Part shown: piece after piece, positions 36,991 to 47,691 of the stretch
Position numbering within the stretch: position 1 is the stretch's first letter
Layout: the number at the start of each line of letters is the position of its first letter
NCBI GenBank assembly: GCA_029288835.1
Contig: JARIGN010000034.1
Span: forward strand, 1 to 49,862
DNA: 49,862 nucleotides
Reading direction: 5' to 3'
Source of the DNA: Candidatus Kaiserbacteria bacterium
GTDB taxonomy: Bacteria > Patescibacteriota > Minisyncoccia > Phycocordibacterales > Phycocordibacteraceae
Notes under the pieces: model-generated
Database searches by the model: none
Seen by the model: the letters and a program-made list of their open reading frames with translations, nothing else
What the model was told of the DNA's origin: nothing
Made by a program: the position numbers and the translations under genes

Positions 36991-37395
36991 ATGCTCTACA
37001 TTCTCCTCATCATCACGAGCGTCGTTCTCTTCTGGGCTTTTTTGAGTTTGACTATCGTTGAGGCGCGTACCGGTACGCGCCTTTTCGCTGACTCACGCCT
37101 GAAGCTGGATAGGCAGGTGGGGAGGGCACTCTTTATCGCAAAGCACGTGGACTGGCTTGAGTTCATTAACCACGCCCTCCAAAGCTTCTTTGAGCGCGTG
37201 CTCCATGACATTGCACAATTCTTCCTCTTCCTCGTGCGTGGCATCGAGCGTGAGCTTTCAGAAACCGTCCGCTATCTTCGTGGCCGCCGGCCAAACCTGC
37301 TCGCGCCAAAGCCTTCCCGCACGCCACTCCAGGAGCAGGCAAAGCGCTATGTGCGCCGCACCTTCCGGCACTTTGTGTCTCGGGAAAAGAAATGA
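36991..37395 (+). CDS. Small membrane-anchored basic protein, unknown function
   Basis: MLYILLIITSVVLFWAFLSLTIVEAR TM segment then Arg-rich tail. Confidence 0.65.
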   Translation: MLYILLIITSVVLFWAFLSLTIVEARTGTRLFADSRLKLDRQVGRALFIAKHVDWLEFINHALQSFFERVLHDIAQFFLFLVRGIERELSETVRYLRGRRPNLLAPKPSRTPLQEQAKRYVRRTFRHFVSREKK

Positions 37396-37448
37396 TACTC
37401 TAGGAAAACGTGCTCAGGAGTTCGGCAGGCCGAACCTTGCGCATACCA

Positions 37449-37521
37449 GCCGCCTTAGCTCAGTCGGTAGAGCAACACTTTTGTAAAGTGAAGGTCCCCA
37501 GTTCGAGCCTGGGAGGCGGCT
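37449..37521 (+). tRNA. tRNA-Thr(TGT), CCA encoded downstream
   Basis: GCCGCCT acceptor/AGGCGGC; D-arm AGCTCAGTCGGTAGAGC; anticodon loop TTTGTAA; T-arm CCCAG-TTCGAGC-CTGGG; CCA at 37522-37524. Confidence 0.97.
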
Positions 37522-37590
37522 CCAAATATAGTATTGATGAGGTTGGGGACAAGACCTTACATAGAACTAAAGTATGTCATTATAAAAGGT

Positions 37591-38085
37591 ATGACAGTTC
37601 CAGAAAATTCGCCGACAACAGAAAAAGTACTATCTCAACCAATGGGTACTTCTACAGAAAATACTTCAGGGATGAAAGAAAAAGCCGTAGTACCTCCAGA
37701 AATAATGAAATGGAATTGGGGCGCTTTCCTATTAGGTTGGCTCTGGGGATTGCCGAATAGGAGCTACATTCCCCTCTACGGATTGCTCTATTTACCCCTT
37801 TCATTTGTTATAAGCATTGTAAGTTCGGGGATAAAGTCATTAGGAATACTCCTCACAATTATTCTATACATAGGGCTATTAGCTTTCATGGTCTTCAGTG
37901 GCATAAAAGGAAATGAATGGGCATGGAGAAACATGAAGTGGGCAGATGTAGAATCATTCAGAAAAGTTCAACAAGGTTGGGCATGGGCCGCATTGATTAG
38001 CTTTGTTCTCATAGTTATCATGATTATTATGAGCGTATTTGTATTCGCATTCTTTTCACTTTTATTTCATGATTCTCCTTCATAA
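37591..38085 (+). CDS. Multi-pass membrane protein, unknown function
   Basis: IMKWNWGAFLLGWLWGLPNRSYIPLYGLLY...FSGIKGNEWAWRNMKW; start at ATG 37591. Confidence 0.75.
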   Translation: MTVPENSPTTEKVLSQPMGTSTENTSGMKEKAVVPPEIMKWNWGAFLLGWLWGLPNRSYIPLYGLLYLPLSFVISIVSSGIKSLGILLTIILYIGLLAFMVFSGIKGNEWAWRNMKWADVESFRKVQQGWAWAALISFVLIVIMIIMSVFVFAFFSLLFHDSPS

Positions 38086-38136
38086 GGTATTTCATATCTT
38101 TTAAGTTCTCTAGGCTTGGGTTTACGTCATTACATA

Positions 38137-38958
38137 ATGGAACAAGTTCTCTTCACCTTAAATCCGCAGTTAGCACTTCAAATGATAACAAACCTTTCAC
38201 AGAAAGGAGGTTTGTATATACTCTCTAGGCTTGTTCTGCCGCTACTTTTTGCTATTGGGTTTATTAGTGTTTTTATGGTTACTTCAAACCCCTGGTTTGT
38301 TGTCCCTGGATTCTTTTTGTTCTGTGTACCTCTTTTCAGTATGGTGCAAGTGTATAAGACTTTAGAAAATAAATATTACGCTAGCATAGCGCAGTCCCTG
38401 CAGTATACCTATAACGCTAAAGACGCAGTTCCTTCGTCGGGAAAACTTTTTACGTTTGGAAGCAATCGTTCTTTAAAAAATGTATTGACAGGTATCTACA
38501 AAGATTTACCTTTTTGGTTCGGGAAGTATACCTTTGGAGTAGGAGGGGGGAGATATGAGCAATACTATATTTATACCGTAGCAGCGTTACAGACAAGAAA
38601 ATCACTTCCTCGAGTAGTATGCGTTCCGGTGAACCTAAGTACTGGCTCTCTGCTTAACTCATGGAAAGAAGAGAATTGTGAACATGTATCCTTGGAGGGT
38701 GATTTCAATAAGTTTTTTAAGGTATATGTAGAAAAAGGAAAGGAAGATGAGGCATTAGAAATACTACAGCCAAACACTATGAGCATGCTCATGGATACCT
38801 ATAAAGAGTATGGTTTTGAATGTAGTGGCTCAACACTTTATATATTTAAATTAGGATATCCCGAAGGAAATCAGGATGAGGTATTGGCACTGTGTAAGGA
38901 ACTGCAGGAGTATTGCGACCTTCTTCTCTCAGCTTTACGTTCGATAACAAGTAACTAA
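38137..38958 (+). CDS. Two-TM membrane protein resembling the DUF3137 type
   Basis: LEGDFNKFFKVYVEKGKEDEALEILQPNTMSMLMD resembles the DUF3137 core; two N-terminal TM segments. Confidence 0.6.
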   Translation: MEQVLFTLNPQLALQMITNLSQKGGLYILSRLVLPLLFAIGFISVFMVTSNPWFVVPGFFLFCVPLFSMVQVYKTLENKYYASIAQSLQYTYNAKDAVPSSGKLFTFGSNRSLKNVLTGIYKDLPFWFGKYTFGVGGGRYEQYYIYTVAALQTRKSLPRVVCVPVNLSTGSLLNSWKEENCEHVSLEGDFNKFFKVYVEKGKEDEALEILQPNTMSMLMDTYKEYGFECSGSTLYIFKLGYPEGNQDEVLALCKELQEYCDLLLSALRSITSN

Positions 38959-38964
38959 GACGTA

Positions 38965-39675
38965 CTACTTTTTTGCTGTTATTGCGGTAGTTGAAGCGGT
39001 TGTACTTGTGGCAAAAAGGCTTGGTGGAAAGTCTTTCTCAAAATCAGAAAGGGAAGTGTAACCATAGTATTGCTTGTTATTGATGACGAAGGCAGGGAAG
39101 GTCGGCCTTACCTTCTCAACAGTCTCAAGTGTCTTGAGGGCAGCTAGGTCAAGGTTATAGTCAAAGGAATACACGCGAATGGATGGATAGGTTTGGCGTA
39201 GGTACTGCAGGTCTGCGGAAGCCTGGTCACATTCCGTGTTACAGCTGCCCGTGTTATTTGAATAGAAATAAAGCACGATGGTCGGCTTCAAGTTACAGGT
39301 TTTTGAGAGTTGCTCGGTAAGGAGATAGTCACGAATTTCGAGAAGCGTGTACTGGTCCTTGAGCTGGAGTACCTGCGGGTCGGTGGAGCCGAGCTTGCTT
39401 TCCGTATAGGAAAGCTTATCGCCGAGGCTGCTTACTTCCTGCGAAAGGAGTGTGTCTTCGGTCGAAGAACCATTGGTGAAGTCGCTACAAGGCGCGTTTT
39501 CAAGAAGCGCATACTGGGTTTCCACGGAGAGTGTGTCTGTGGAGAGCTGGTCCTCAATGGTGTTAAGCTGCGCCACGCGCTGCTGGTTTAAATAATTAAT
39601 GGCATACACAACCGTGCCGATAAGGACGACGGTAATAACGAGCGAGATAATGATGTTGCGGGTGAGAATAGACAT
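38965..39675 (-). CDS. Membrane-anchored thioredoxin-fold-like protein
   Basis: N-terminal TM; IVLYFYSNNTGSCNTECDQASADLQYLRQTYP...FPAFVINNKQYYGYTSLSDFEKDFP. Confidence 0.65.
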   Translation of the reverse strand: MSILTRNIIISLVITVVLIGTVVYAINYLNQQRVAQLNTIEDQLSTDTLSVETQYALLENAPCSDFTNGSSTEDTLLSQEVSSLGDKLSYTESKLGSTDPQVLQLKDQYTLLEIRDYLLTEQLSKTCNLKPTIVLYFYSNNTGSCNTECDQASADLQYLRQTYPSIRVYSFDYNLDLAALKTLETVEKVRPTFPAFVINNKQYYGYTSLSDFEKDFPPSLFATSTTASTTAITAKK

Positions 39676-39703
39676 AGAGGTATTTTAACGCATCTTATGG
39701 ACT

Positions 39704-40945
39704 TTAGCGCCAAGCTCGCTTCGTGCCTGTTGCTAAGTCATAGACGGAGCGCATAAGCCAGAACGGTGCAATGAAGCCATAAATGGTGAGGTAGGCAATT
39801 ATGCCAATGACAAGGTTTCCGGGAGTCTTCGAAATGCGCTTGCCGAGAAGCATGATGGTGACGCCCATGATGATAGTTATGAGGCTAAAGAGTAAGACGG
39901 CAGTGAGCGGAATATAGAACCAGGTGAAGTTTTGGAGATGCGGCGTGAGGAGATAGGAAAGCGGAAGTCCTCGGGAAATGATGAGGCCGTGTATGAGGTT
40001 CAATACAAACTGCACGATAATCACGAAGAACATCAGGATACCGCTTACGTTTGCAAGGAGGCCAAGCGGAAGCATGATGATGCCAAGCGTGCCAAATTTT
40101 GGATTCCCCACCATGTCCCAATAGTCATACACAACGTTGCGGAGGAAGCCCGTGGTCCAACGGGTGCGTTGTTTGATGAGCGAAGGGACGGTTATTGGGG
40201 TCTTGGTATAGACGCGGGCGCGTGGGGCGTTTTCTATTAAGTAGCCGGCGCGCTGAAGGCGGAGGGCCATCTCCAGGTCTTCGGTGCTGTGGCCTTTTTG
40301 GAATCCTCCTACTTCGAGAATGATGTCGCGCCGGTAAAAAGAAAACGGCCCCGGCGTCACATAGAGGCCGTTGAGGGAAGAAATGACATGGCGCATCGTG
40401 ATGCCGTGGATGTAGTCCGCATGCTGCATCTTCTCAATCCAACGCTTCGGCTCGTGCACGGACATGGCAGCCGTCACCGCACCCACTTTTGGATCATCAA
40501 AATAGCCGATGATCTCGCGCAGCGCATCTGGCTCAACGAATGAGTCAGCATCAAGGCAGCCAACAAACTCTGCCTGCGGAGAGCGCTCGATGCCGAGATT
40601 CACTGCTGTGTGCTTTCCTCCATTCTCCTTATGAATCACCTGAATCTGCGGATGGCCCTGGTATTCATCCATCACCGCTGCGGTGTTATCGGTGGAGCCG
40701 TCGTCAACGAGCACGATGGAAAGCTTTTCTTTTGGATAGTCGAGCGCAAGGAGAGACTCGACGGTTCCCTGTATTGTTTTCTCTTCGTTCCAACACGGGA
40801 CAATCACCGCAACAGGCGGAGTCTTAGGAGAAAGCTGCTGCTTCCGGCGCTCGGTGGCTGGCTCGGAAAGGAAGGTGACGAGCAAAAATACCTCGAAGAA
40901 GACGGCAATGAAGATAAACGGGTAGGTAAGTACCTCAAGAGACAT
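39704..40945 (-). CDS. Membrane glycosyltransferase family 2 (processive/BcsA-HasA-like)
   Basis: VAVIVPCWNEEKTIQGTVESLLALDYP; VDDGSTD; DADSF; QRTRW (QxxRW); several TM; Met 40945 preferred. Confidence 0.92.
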   Translation of the reverse strand: MSLEVLTYPFIFIAVFFEVFLLVTFLSEPATERRKQQLSPKTPPVAVIVPCWNEEKTIQGTVESLLALDYPKEKLSIVLVDDGSTDNTAAVMDEYQGHPQIQVIHKENGGKHTAVNLGIERSPQAEFVGCLDADSFVEPDALREIIGYFDDPKVGAVTAAMSVHEPKRWIEKMQHADYIHGITMRHVISSLNGLYVTPGPFSFYRRDIILEVGGFQKGHSTEDLEMALRLQRAGYLIENAPRARVYTKTPITVPSLIKQRTRWTTGFLRNVVYDYWDMVGNPKFGTLGIIMLPLGLLANVSGILMFFVIIVQFVLNLIHGLIISRGLPLSYLLTPHLQNFTWFYIPLTAVLLFSLITIIMGVTIMLLGKRISKTPGNLVIGIIAYLTIYGFIAPFWLMRSVYDLATGTKRAWR

Positions 40946-40997
40946 AGGGCCGATATGCTGTGCAGTATAGCAAATATAGGCTAAAATCAGAAGTGAT

Positions 40998-41798
40998 ATG
41001 GCTGAGGGACGATTGCATCCTATAACGGTGGCAGTCCGCGAAATCGCGGACATTTTCGGTAGGATGGGCTTTGGCGTTGCCTATGGCCCGGAGCTTGAAG
41101 ACGAGTGGCATAATTTCACCTCGCTCAATGTGCCACCTGGCCACCCAGCTCGCGACATGCAGGACACCTTTTGGCTCCAGGGAGCGGTTGCGACGAACGT
41201 TTCCGCAAGCGAAAAGGAGTCGCGCGAAAAAGAACTGGAGCGAAGCGTGCTGCGCACGCACACCTCGCCCGTGCAGATGCGCTACATGGAGGAGCAGGTA
41301 AAGGCAGGCGTGATGCCGCCGTATCGCGTGATCGTACCCGGGAAAGTCTTTCGCAATGAAGCAACCGATGCGACACACGAGGCACAGTTCTATCAGAACG
41401 AAGGACTCGCAATCGGCGAAAACGTAACACTCGCGCATCTGAAGGGCACACTGGATACTTTTTTTCGCGAATATTTGGGACCGGAAGCAAAGGTGCGTTT
41501 TCGCCCGAGCTTCTTTCCCTTCACTGAGCCATCGGTGGAGGTGGATGTGTGGTTTAAGCCGCAGGCACGTGCAGGTGAGCCAGAAAGTGAAGGCCGTTGG
41601 CTTGAGGTGATGGGTGGCGGTATGGTGCATCCGCAGGTTATTGAAAATGCTGGCCTTGATTCAAAAAAGTACCAGGGCTTTGCGTTCGGCGGCGGCATCG
41701 AGCGTTTGATCATGGTGAAGCATGGCGTGAATGACGTACGGCTTTTCCATTCCGGCGATTTGCGCTTTGTGTATGGGTTTGAGGAAAATGTGCAATAA
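40998..41798 (+). CDS. pheS: Phenylalanine-tRNA ligase alpha subunit, lacking N-terminal coiled-coil
   Basis: GRLHPITVAVREIADIFGRMGFGVAYGPELEDEWHNFTSLNVPPGHPARDMQDTFWL; FGGGIERLIMVKHGVNDVRLF. Confidence 0.95.
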   Translation: MAEGRLHPITVAVREIADIFGRMGFGVAYGPELEDEWHNFTSLNVPPGHPARDMQDTFWLQGAVATNVSASEKESREKELERSVLRTHTSPVQMRYMEEQVKAGVMPPYRVIVPGKVFRNEATDATHEAQFYQNEGLAIGENVTLAHLKGTLDTFFREYLGPEAKVRFRPSFFPFTEPSVEVDVWFKPQARAGEPESEGRWLEVMGGGMVHPQVIENAGLDSKKYQGFAFGGGIERLIMVKHGVNDVRLFHSGDLRFVYGFEENVQ

Positions 41799-41832
41799 CT
41801 TTTGAAATGCAGTAACGCACGAACGTAACCCT

Positions 41833-43854
41833 ATGAAAATCTCTCGAAACTGGCTCCAAGAATATTTTGAACAAGCGCTTCCGAGTGTGGAAGAACTTGC
41901 TGAGGCGTTGACCTTCCATTCATTTGAAATAGAGGAGGTTGTGAGTAGTGATGTTTTCGACGTGAAGGTCCTGCCGGACCGCGCGGCTGACTGCCTTTCG
42001 CACCGAGGCGTAGCCCGGGAGATTGGCGCCGTGCTTAATCAGCTCGTGCTAAGTGATTCGCTGCGGCATCCGGTTGAGCCGTTTCCGGAAAGTGGTTCAC
42101 TGAAGGTCTCAATTGATAACCAGGAAAAATACCTTCGCTATATGGCAGCATATGTGCGAGGTGTAAAAGTGGGGTCTTCGCCAGCATGGCTGAAGGAAGC
42201 GCTCGAGTCAGTGGGGCAGCGCTCGATTAATAATGTCGTGGATGCGACGAACTTTGTGATGCTCAATATCGGCCAGCCGCTGCATGCCTTTGATGCTGCA
42301 CGACTTCAAGAAGTTAATGGCAAATTTTCTATCTTGGTGCGCGAAAGTGCTCCTGAAGAAAAGATCGTCACCCTTACCGGCGAAGAATATGCATTACCGG
42401 AAGGTACACTGCTCATTACTGATGCAAACACGAACGCGCCGATTGGTATTGCCGGTGTAAAAGGAGGAAAGGCTGCAGAGATTTCAAACGATACGATCGA
42501 CATTATCATTGAGTCTGCAAACTTCGATGGAGTGAGCGTGCGTAAGACGTCGCAGGCTCTGAAGCTTTGGACTGATGCGTCGCAGCGGTATCAAAATAAG
42601 ATTTCACCAGAGCTTGCTAGCTATGGCATGCGTGATGTGCTCGAGCTTATTCAACAAGTTGCGGGAGGGGAGCTGGAGGGCGTTATTGATGTATACCCGC
42701 CTGAGGTCGCACACGCAGCGAAGCCAGAGCCGCTTGAGATTACGGTCGAGAAGATTAATGCCGTGCTCGGCACTAGTTATACTGCAGGTGATGTGAAGCA
42801 TGTCTTTGACCGCCTTGATTTCAGGTTCCAATTTATTCCCTTTATGGATCCTGAACATGGCCCTTCCGAAGAAAAGGGAACGTACATAGTTATGCCGCCT
42901 TTTGAGCGCCGTGACCTCACCATTCCAGAGACGCTCATTGAGGAAGTTGGGCGCATTTTAGGGTATGAGCAGGTAAAGCCTGAGCAAATGCCGGAACTTC
43001 CGGTGGGGCGTTCTGCAGATCAAGCTCGCTATCGCGGCATTGAACGCGTGAAGGATTTTCTCACCGAGCGCGGCTTCACAGAAATTTCGACACAGACGTT
43101 TGCGGCTGAGGAAAAAGAGGGCGGCAAAAGTGCTGATGAAAAAATCATGCTTGCGAACCCTCTCGACCAGACGCGCCCGGCGCTCCGCTCTTCACTTGCG
43201 GAAAATATGGAAGACGCCCTCATGCGCGCAACCAATGTCGCGCCGCGCGTGCTTGGTCCTGCTGCGGAAGTAAAACTTTTTGAAATCGGCACTATCTTTA
43301 AAAAAGATTCTGAAGAACTTTCACTCGTGCTGGGGTATAAGCAGCTCACCGGCAAGCAGTCCCAAACGCTTCTCTCGCAGACGCTTCAAGATTTGGCAGC
43401 AGAACTTCCTGGCGCAGTGCAGACTTTAGAAATGCAAGATGGCTCCTTTGGCCCTGGAGTAGGCGAATGCATACTTTCTATCGATGGCCTCATTGCACTC
43501 GGCAAAGCCTATGAGCCGCGCAAAGTCTTGCTTGGCCCATACAAGCAGTTTTCGCAGTATCCTTTTGCGCTGCGCGATATTGCGGTGTGGACACCAGAAG
43601 GTACGGAAGAGTCTGAGGTATCGAGCGCGATCGTCGGCGCTTTTCAAAAACACGTCGAGGACATGAATGATGTACAGCTTGCGCGCATCGATCTCTTTGA
43701 TCGATTTTCAAAACAAATAGACGCAGAAGAAAAAGTTTCCTATGCATTCCGTCTCGTCTTTGAATCTTTCGAGCGAACGCTTTCCGATGCCGAACTAAAT
43801 CCTCTCATGGACGCAATCACAGCTGCGCTTAATCAGAAATGGCAGGTGCGGTAA
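41833..43854 (+). CDS. pheT: Phenylalanine-tRNA ligase beta subunit, apparently lacking the EMAP-like tRNA-binding OB domain
   Basis: MKISRNWLQEYFEQALPSVEELAEALTFHSFEIEEV then directly DVFDVKVLPDRAADCLSHRGVAREI; C-terminal FDX-ACB-like domain. Confidence 0.94.
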   Translation: MKISRNWLQEYFEQALPSVEELAEALTFHSFEIEEVVSSDVFDVKVLPDRAADCLSHRGVAREIGAVLNQLVLSDSLRHPVEPFPESGSLKVSIDNQEKYLRYMAAYVRGVKVGSSPAWLKEALESVGQRSINNVVDATNFVMLNIGQPLHAFDAARLQEVNGKFSILVRESAPEEKIVTLTGEEYALPEGTLLITDANTNAPIGIAGVKGGKAAEISNDTIDIIIESANFDGVSVRKTSQALKLWTDASQRYQNKISPELASYGMRDVLELIQQVAGGELEGVIDVYPPEVAHAAKPEPLEITVEKINAVLGTSYTAGDVKHVFDRLDFRFQFIPFMDPEHGPSEEKGTYIVMPPFERRDLTIPETLIEEVGRILGYEQVKPEQMPELPVGRSADQARYRGIERVKDFLTERGFTEISTQTFAAEEKEGGKSADEKIMLANPLDQTRPALRSSLAENMEDALMRATNVAPRVLGPAAEVKLFEIGTIFKKDSEELSLVLGYKQLTGKQSQTLLSQTLQDLAAELPGAVQTLEMQDGSFGPGVGECILSIDGLIALGKAYEPRKVLLGPYKQFSQYPFALRDIAVWTPEGTEESEVSSAIVGAFQKHVEDMNDVQLARIDLFDRFSKQIDAEEKVSYAFRLVFESFERTLSDAELNPLMDAITAALNQKWQVR

Positions 43855-43871
43855 TCGCGCGACGTGTAACT

Positions 43872-44219
43872 ATGGACCACATCACCATCGACGGATTTAA
43901 AATACAGGCGACGCATGGGCACTATGAGCACGAGCGGCATGTCGAGCAGGAGTTTGTGGTTTCGCTGCGGGTCGGATATGACATGCACAAGGCTGCAGGA
44001 AGTGACGCGCTTGCCGATACTATCGACTATGACGACCTTCGTACGATCATTCAGGACATATTTAACGGGAAGTCCCATTATTTAATTGAAGCGCTTGCCG
44101 AGGAAATTGCACAACAGATTCTGGAGAAAACTCCCGCACAGGAAGTGACCGTCTCGATACAAAAAACCGCCGCATGGCCGAATGGGGTACCGGGTGTGTC
44201 GATCACTCGTCATACATAA
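43872..44219 (+). CDS. folB: Dihydroneopterin aldolase-family protein (FolB-like)
   Basis: MDHITIDGFKIQATHGHYEHERHVEQEFVVSLRVGYDMHKAAGSDALADTIDYDDL. Confidence 0.85.
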   Translation: MDHITIDGFKIQATHGHYEHERHVEQEFVVSLRVGYDMHKAAGSDALADTIDYDDLRTIIQDIFNGKSHYLIEALAEEIAQQILEKTPAQEVTVSIQKTAAWPNGVPGVSITRHT

Positions 44220-44256
44220 AGCACGCTTGCTTCTTTGCAAGTGTTACACTATATCA

Positions 44257-44595
44257 ATGAGCCGCATACCACCACCAACCATTGCGCCGATTGAGTATAA
44301 CGACCTTCGCATTATATCCGAGTATGAAATTACTATAGGAAATCCTGAAGGAGACTTTTCAGTTTCCGTCCAAGCACAGCGTCCAGGGACCAATGAAACT
44401 GTTTGGAAAACAGTCTTATACCGCATCACCTATGATCCAAAAATGGAAGGCGATGTGCAAAATGTACATTTGAAGAGCCTTACGCTTCAGCATCATAAAC
44501 TCGTTGCTGAAGACGAAAATGGAGATACCTATTATCTCGATCCTGATACCGGCGCTTTTATTGAGGGAAGTGCGTTCAAACATACGGTGAACTGA
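44257..44595 (+). CDS. Hypothetical protein
   Basis: Coherent 112-aa ORF; ATG 44257 with TACACT 12 nt upstream. Confidence 0.65.
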   Translation: MSRIPPPTIAPIEYNDLRIISEYEITIGNPEGDFSVSVQAQRPGTNETVWKTVLYRITYDPKMEGDVQNVHLKSLTLQHHKLVAEDENGDTYYLDPDTGAFIEGSAFKHTVN

Positions 44596-44612
44596 GACTC
44601 TGAAGAGTTATG

Positions 44613-44637
44613 AAAAAAGCCCGTGCATGCACGGGCT
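44613..44637 (-). terminator. Rho-independent terminator of the minus-strand Gam-like gene
   Basis: Perfect palindrome AGCCCGTGCATGCACGGGCT followed on the minus strand by a T-run; overlaps the minus-strand stop. Confidence 0.88.
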
Positions 44638-45268
44638 ATGGTTCGTCGGAGTCTTTGGCAGATTTTCTTCTTTTTGATTGTGATTCGGATTCCTCGATTT
44701 CCCATTGCGGGTCATCAAGACGTCGAGAAATTCCGACGGTACCTATGGGCTGAATAGAGAGAATTTCCCCATCCTTGAAGGTGATGCCTTCTACGGCTCT
44801 CTTTTCGAAGAGCTCGCGCGCCCTCTTGATCCCCGCCTTATCAAGCTCTTCTTTTGTCCGCACAAACCGTTTTAGTCTCTTTCGCTTGAGTTTTTGGATA
44901 AGCTCTGCGATAGCCGCCTTACCCTCCGGCAGAAGCAGTTCAGTGGTCTTGCGCCAGCTGAAGGAGCCACCAGGATGGTTGATCGTTTTGGTTCGCTCTT
45001 GGTTGGTGAGAAGCTCACGATTTTCGGTGGCGAACTTCTCGATAGCCTCAGCACGCGTAAAGATTTCTTGCCCGATTTCCGTCAGTCGTTTGTTGGTTGG
45101 GAAAAGTGCGTCGGCAACTGCCTGACCTCTTTCTACGGTGAGCCGGTCAAGCTCTCGGAGCAAATCACCAAGCTCCTGCTGGCGCTGGGTAAGCTCATCT
45201 TGATTGGCTATGTCAGGGATAGGCTTAGCCTCTACATCAGAAAGGATAAGCAGGTCTTTGAGCTTCAC
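44636..45268 (-). CDS. Mu Gam-like (host-nuclease inhibitor / DNA end-binding) protein
   Basis: HPGGSFSWRKTTELLLPEGKAAIAELIQKLKRKRLKRFVRTKEELDKAGI...VEGITFKDGEILSIQPI; GTG start with AAGGAG upstream. Confidence 0.72.
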   Translation of the reverse strand: MKLKDLLILSDVEAKPIPDIANQDELTQRQQELGDLLRELDRLTVERGQAVADALFPTNKRLTEIGQEIFTRAEAIEKFATENRELLTNQERTKTINHPGGSFSWRKTTELLLPEGKAAIAELIQKLKRKRLKRFVRTKEELDKAGIKRARELFEKRAVEGITFKDGEILSIQPIGTVGISRRLDDPQWEIEESESQSKRRKSAKDSDEP

Positions 45269-45354
45269 GAGGTATTCTCCTTTATATGGTTTTAAGGGGC
45301 TCCACAGACGAGTATAGGCGCTAAAACATGACTTTTTTATGAGGATTTTGCTGA

Positions 45355-47586
<2,232 letters not shown>

Positions 47587-47588
47587 AG

Positions 47589-47671
47589 GAAAAATCAAAA
47601 AAGCTTTTCAAATGACCGCTCCGGGCCGCTTGGCCAAGTCTAAGTCATCTGAAAAGCTTTTTTGATTTTTC
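47589..47671. repeat. Long-hairpin element copy 3: 28-nt arms (one A/C mismatch) around conserved core 47617-47643
   Basis: gaaaaatcaaaaaagcttttca-A-atgac / gtcat-C-tgaaaagcttttttgatttttc; core cgctccgggccgcttggccaagtctaa. Confidence 0.9.
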
Positions 47672-47691
47672 TGCTGAATGCCCACTCGCGA

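Noticed and set aside
37420-37436. Short palindrome gttcggcaggccgaac before tRNA-Thr as a regulatory element
   Set aside because: Too short and with a 2-nt loop; not convincing without conservation data.
37514-38964. Integrated element with att duplication of the tRNA-Thr 3' end
   Set aside because: No copy of the tRNA 3' sequence was found near the far boundary of the AT-rich segment.
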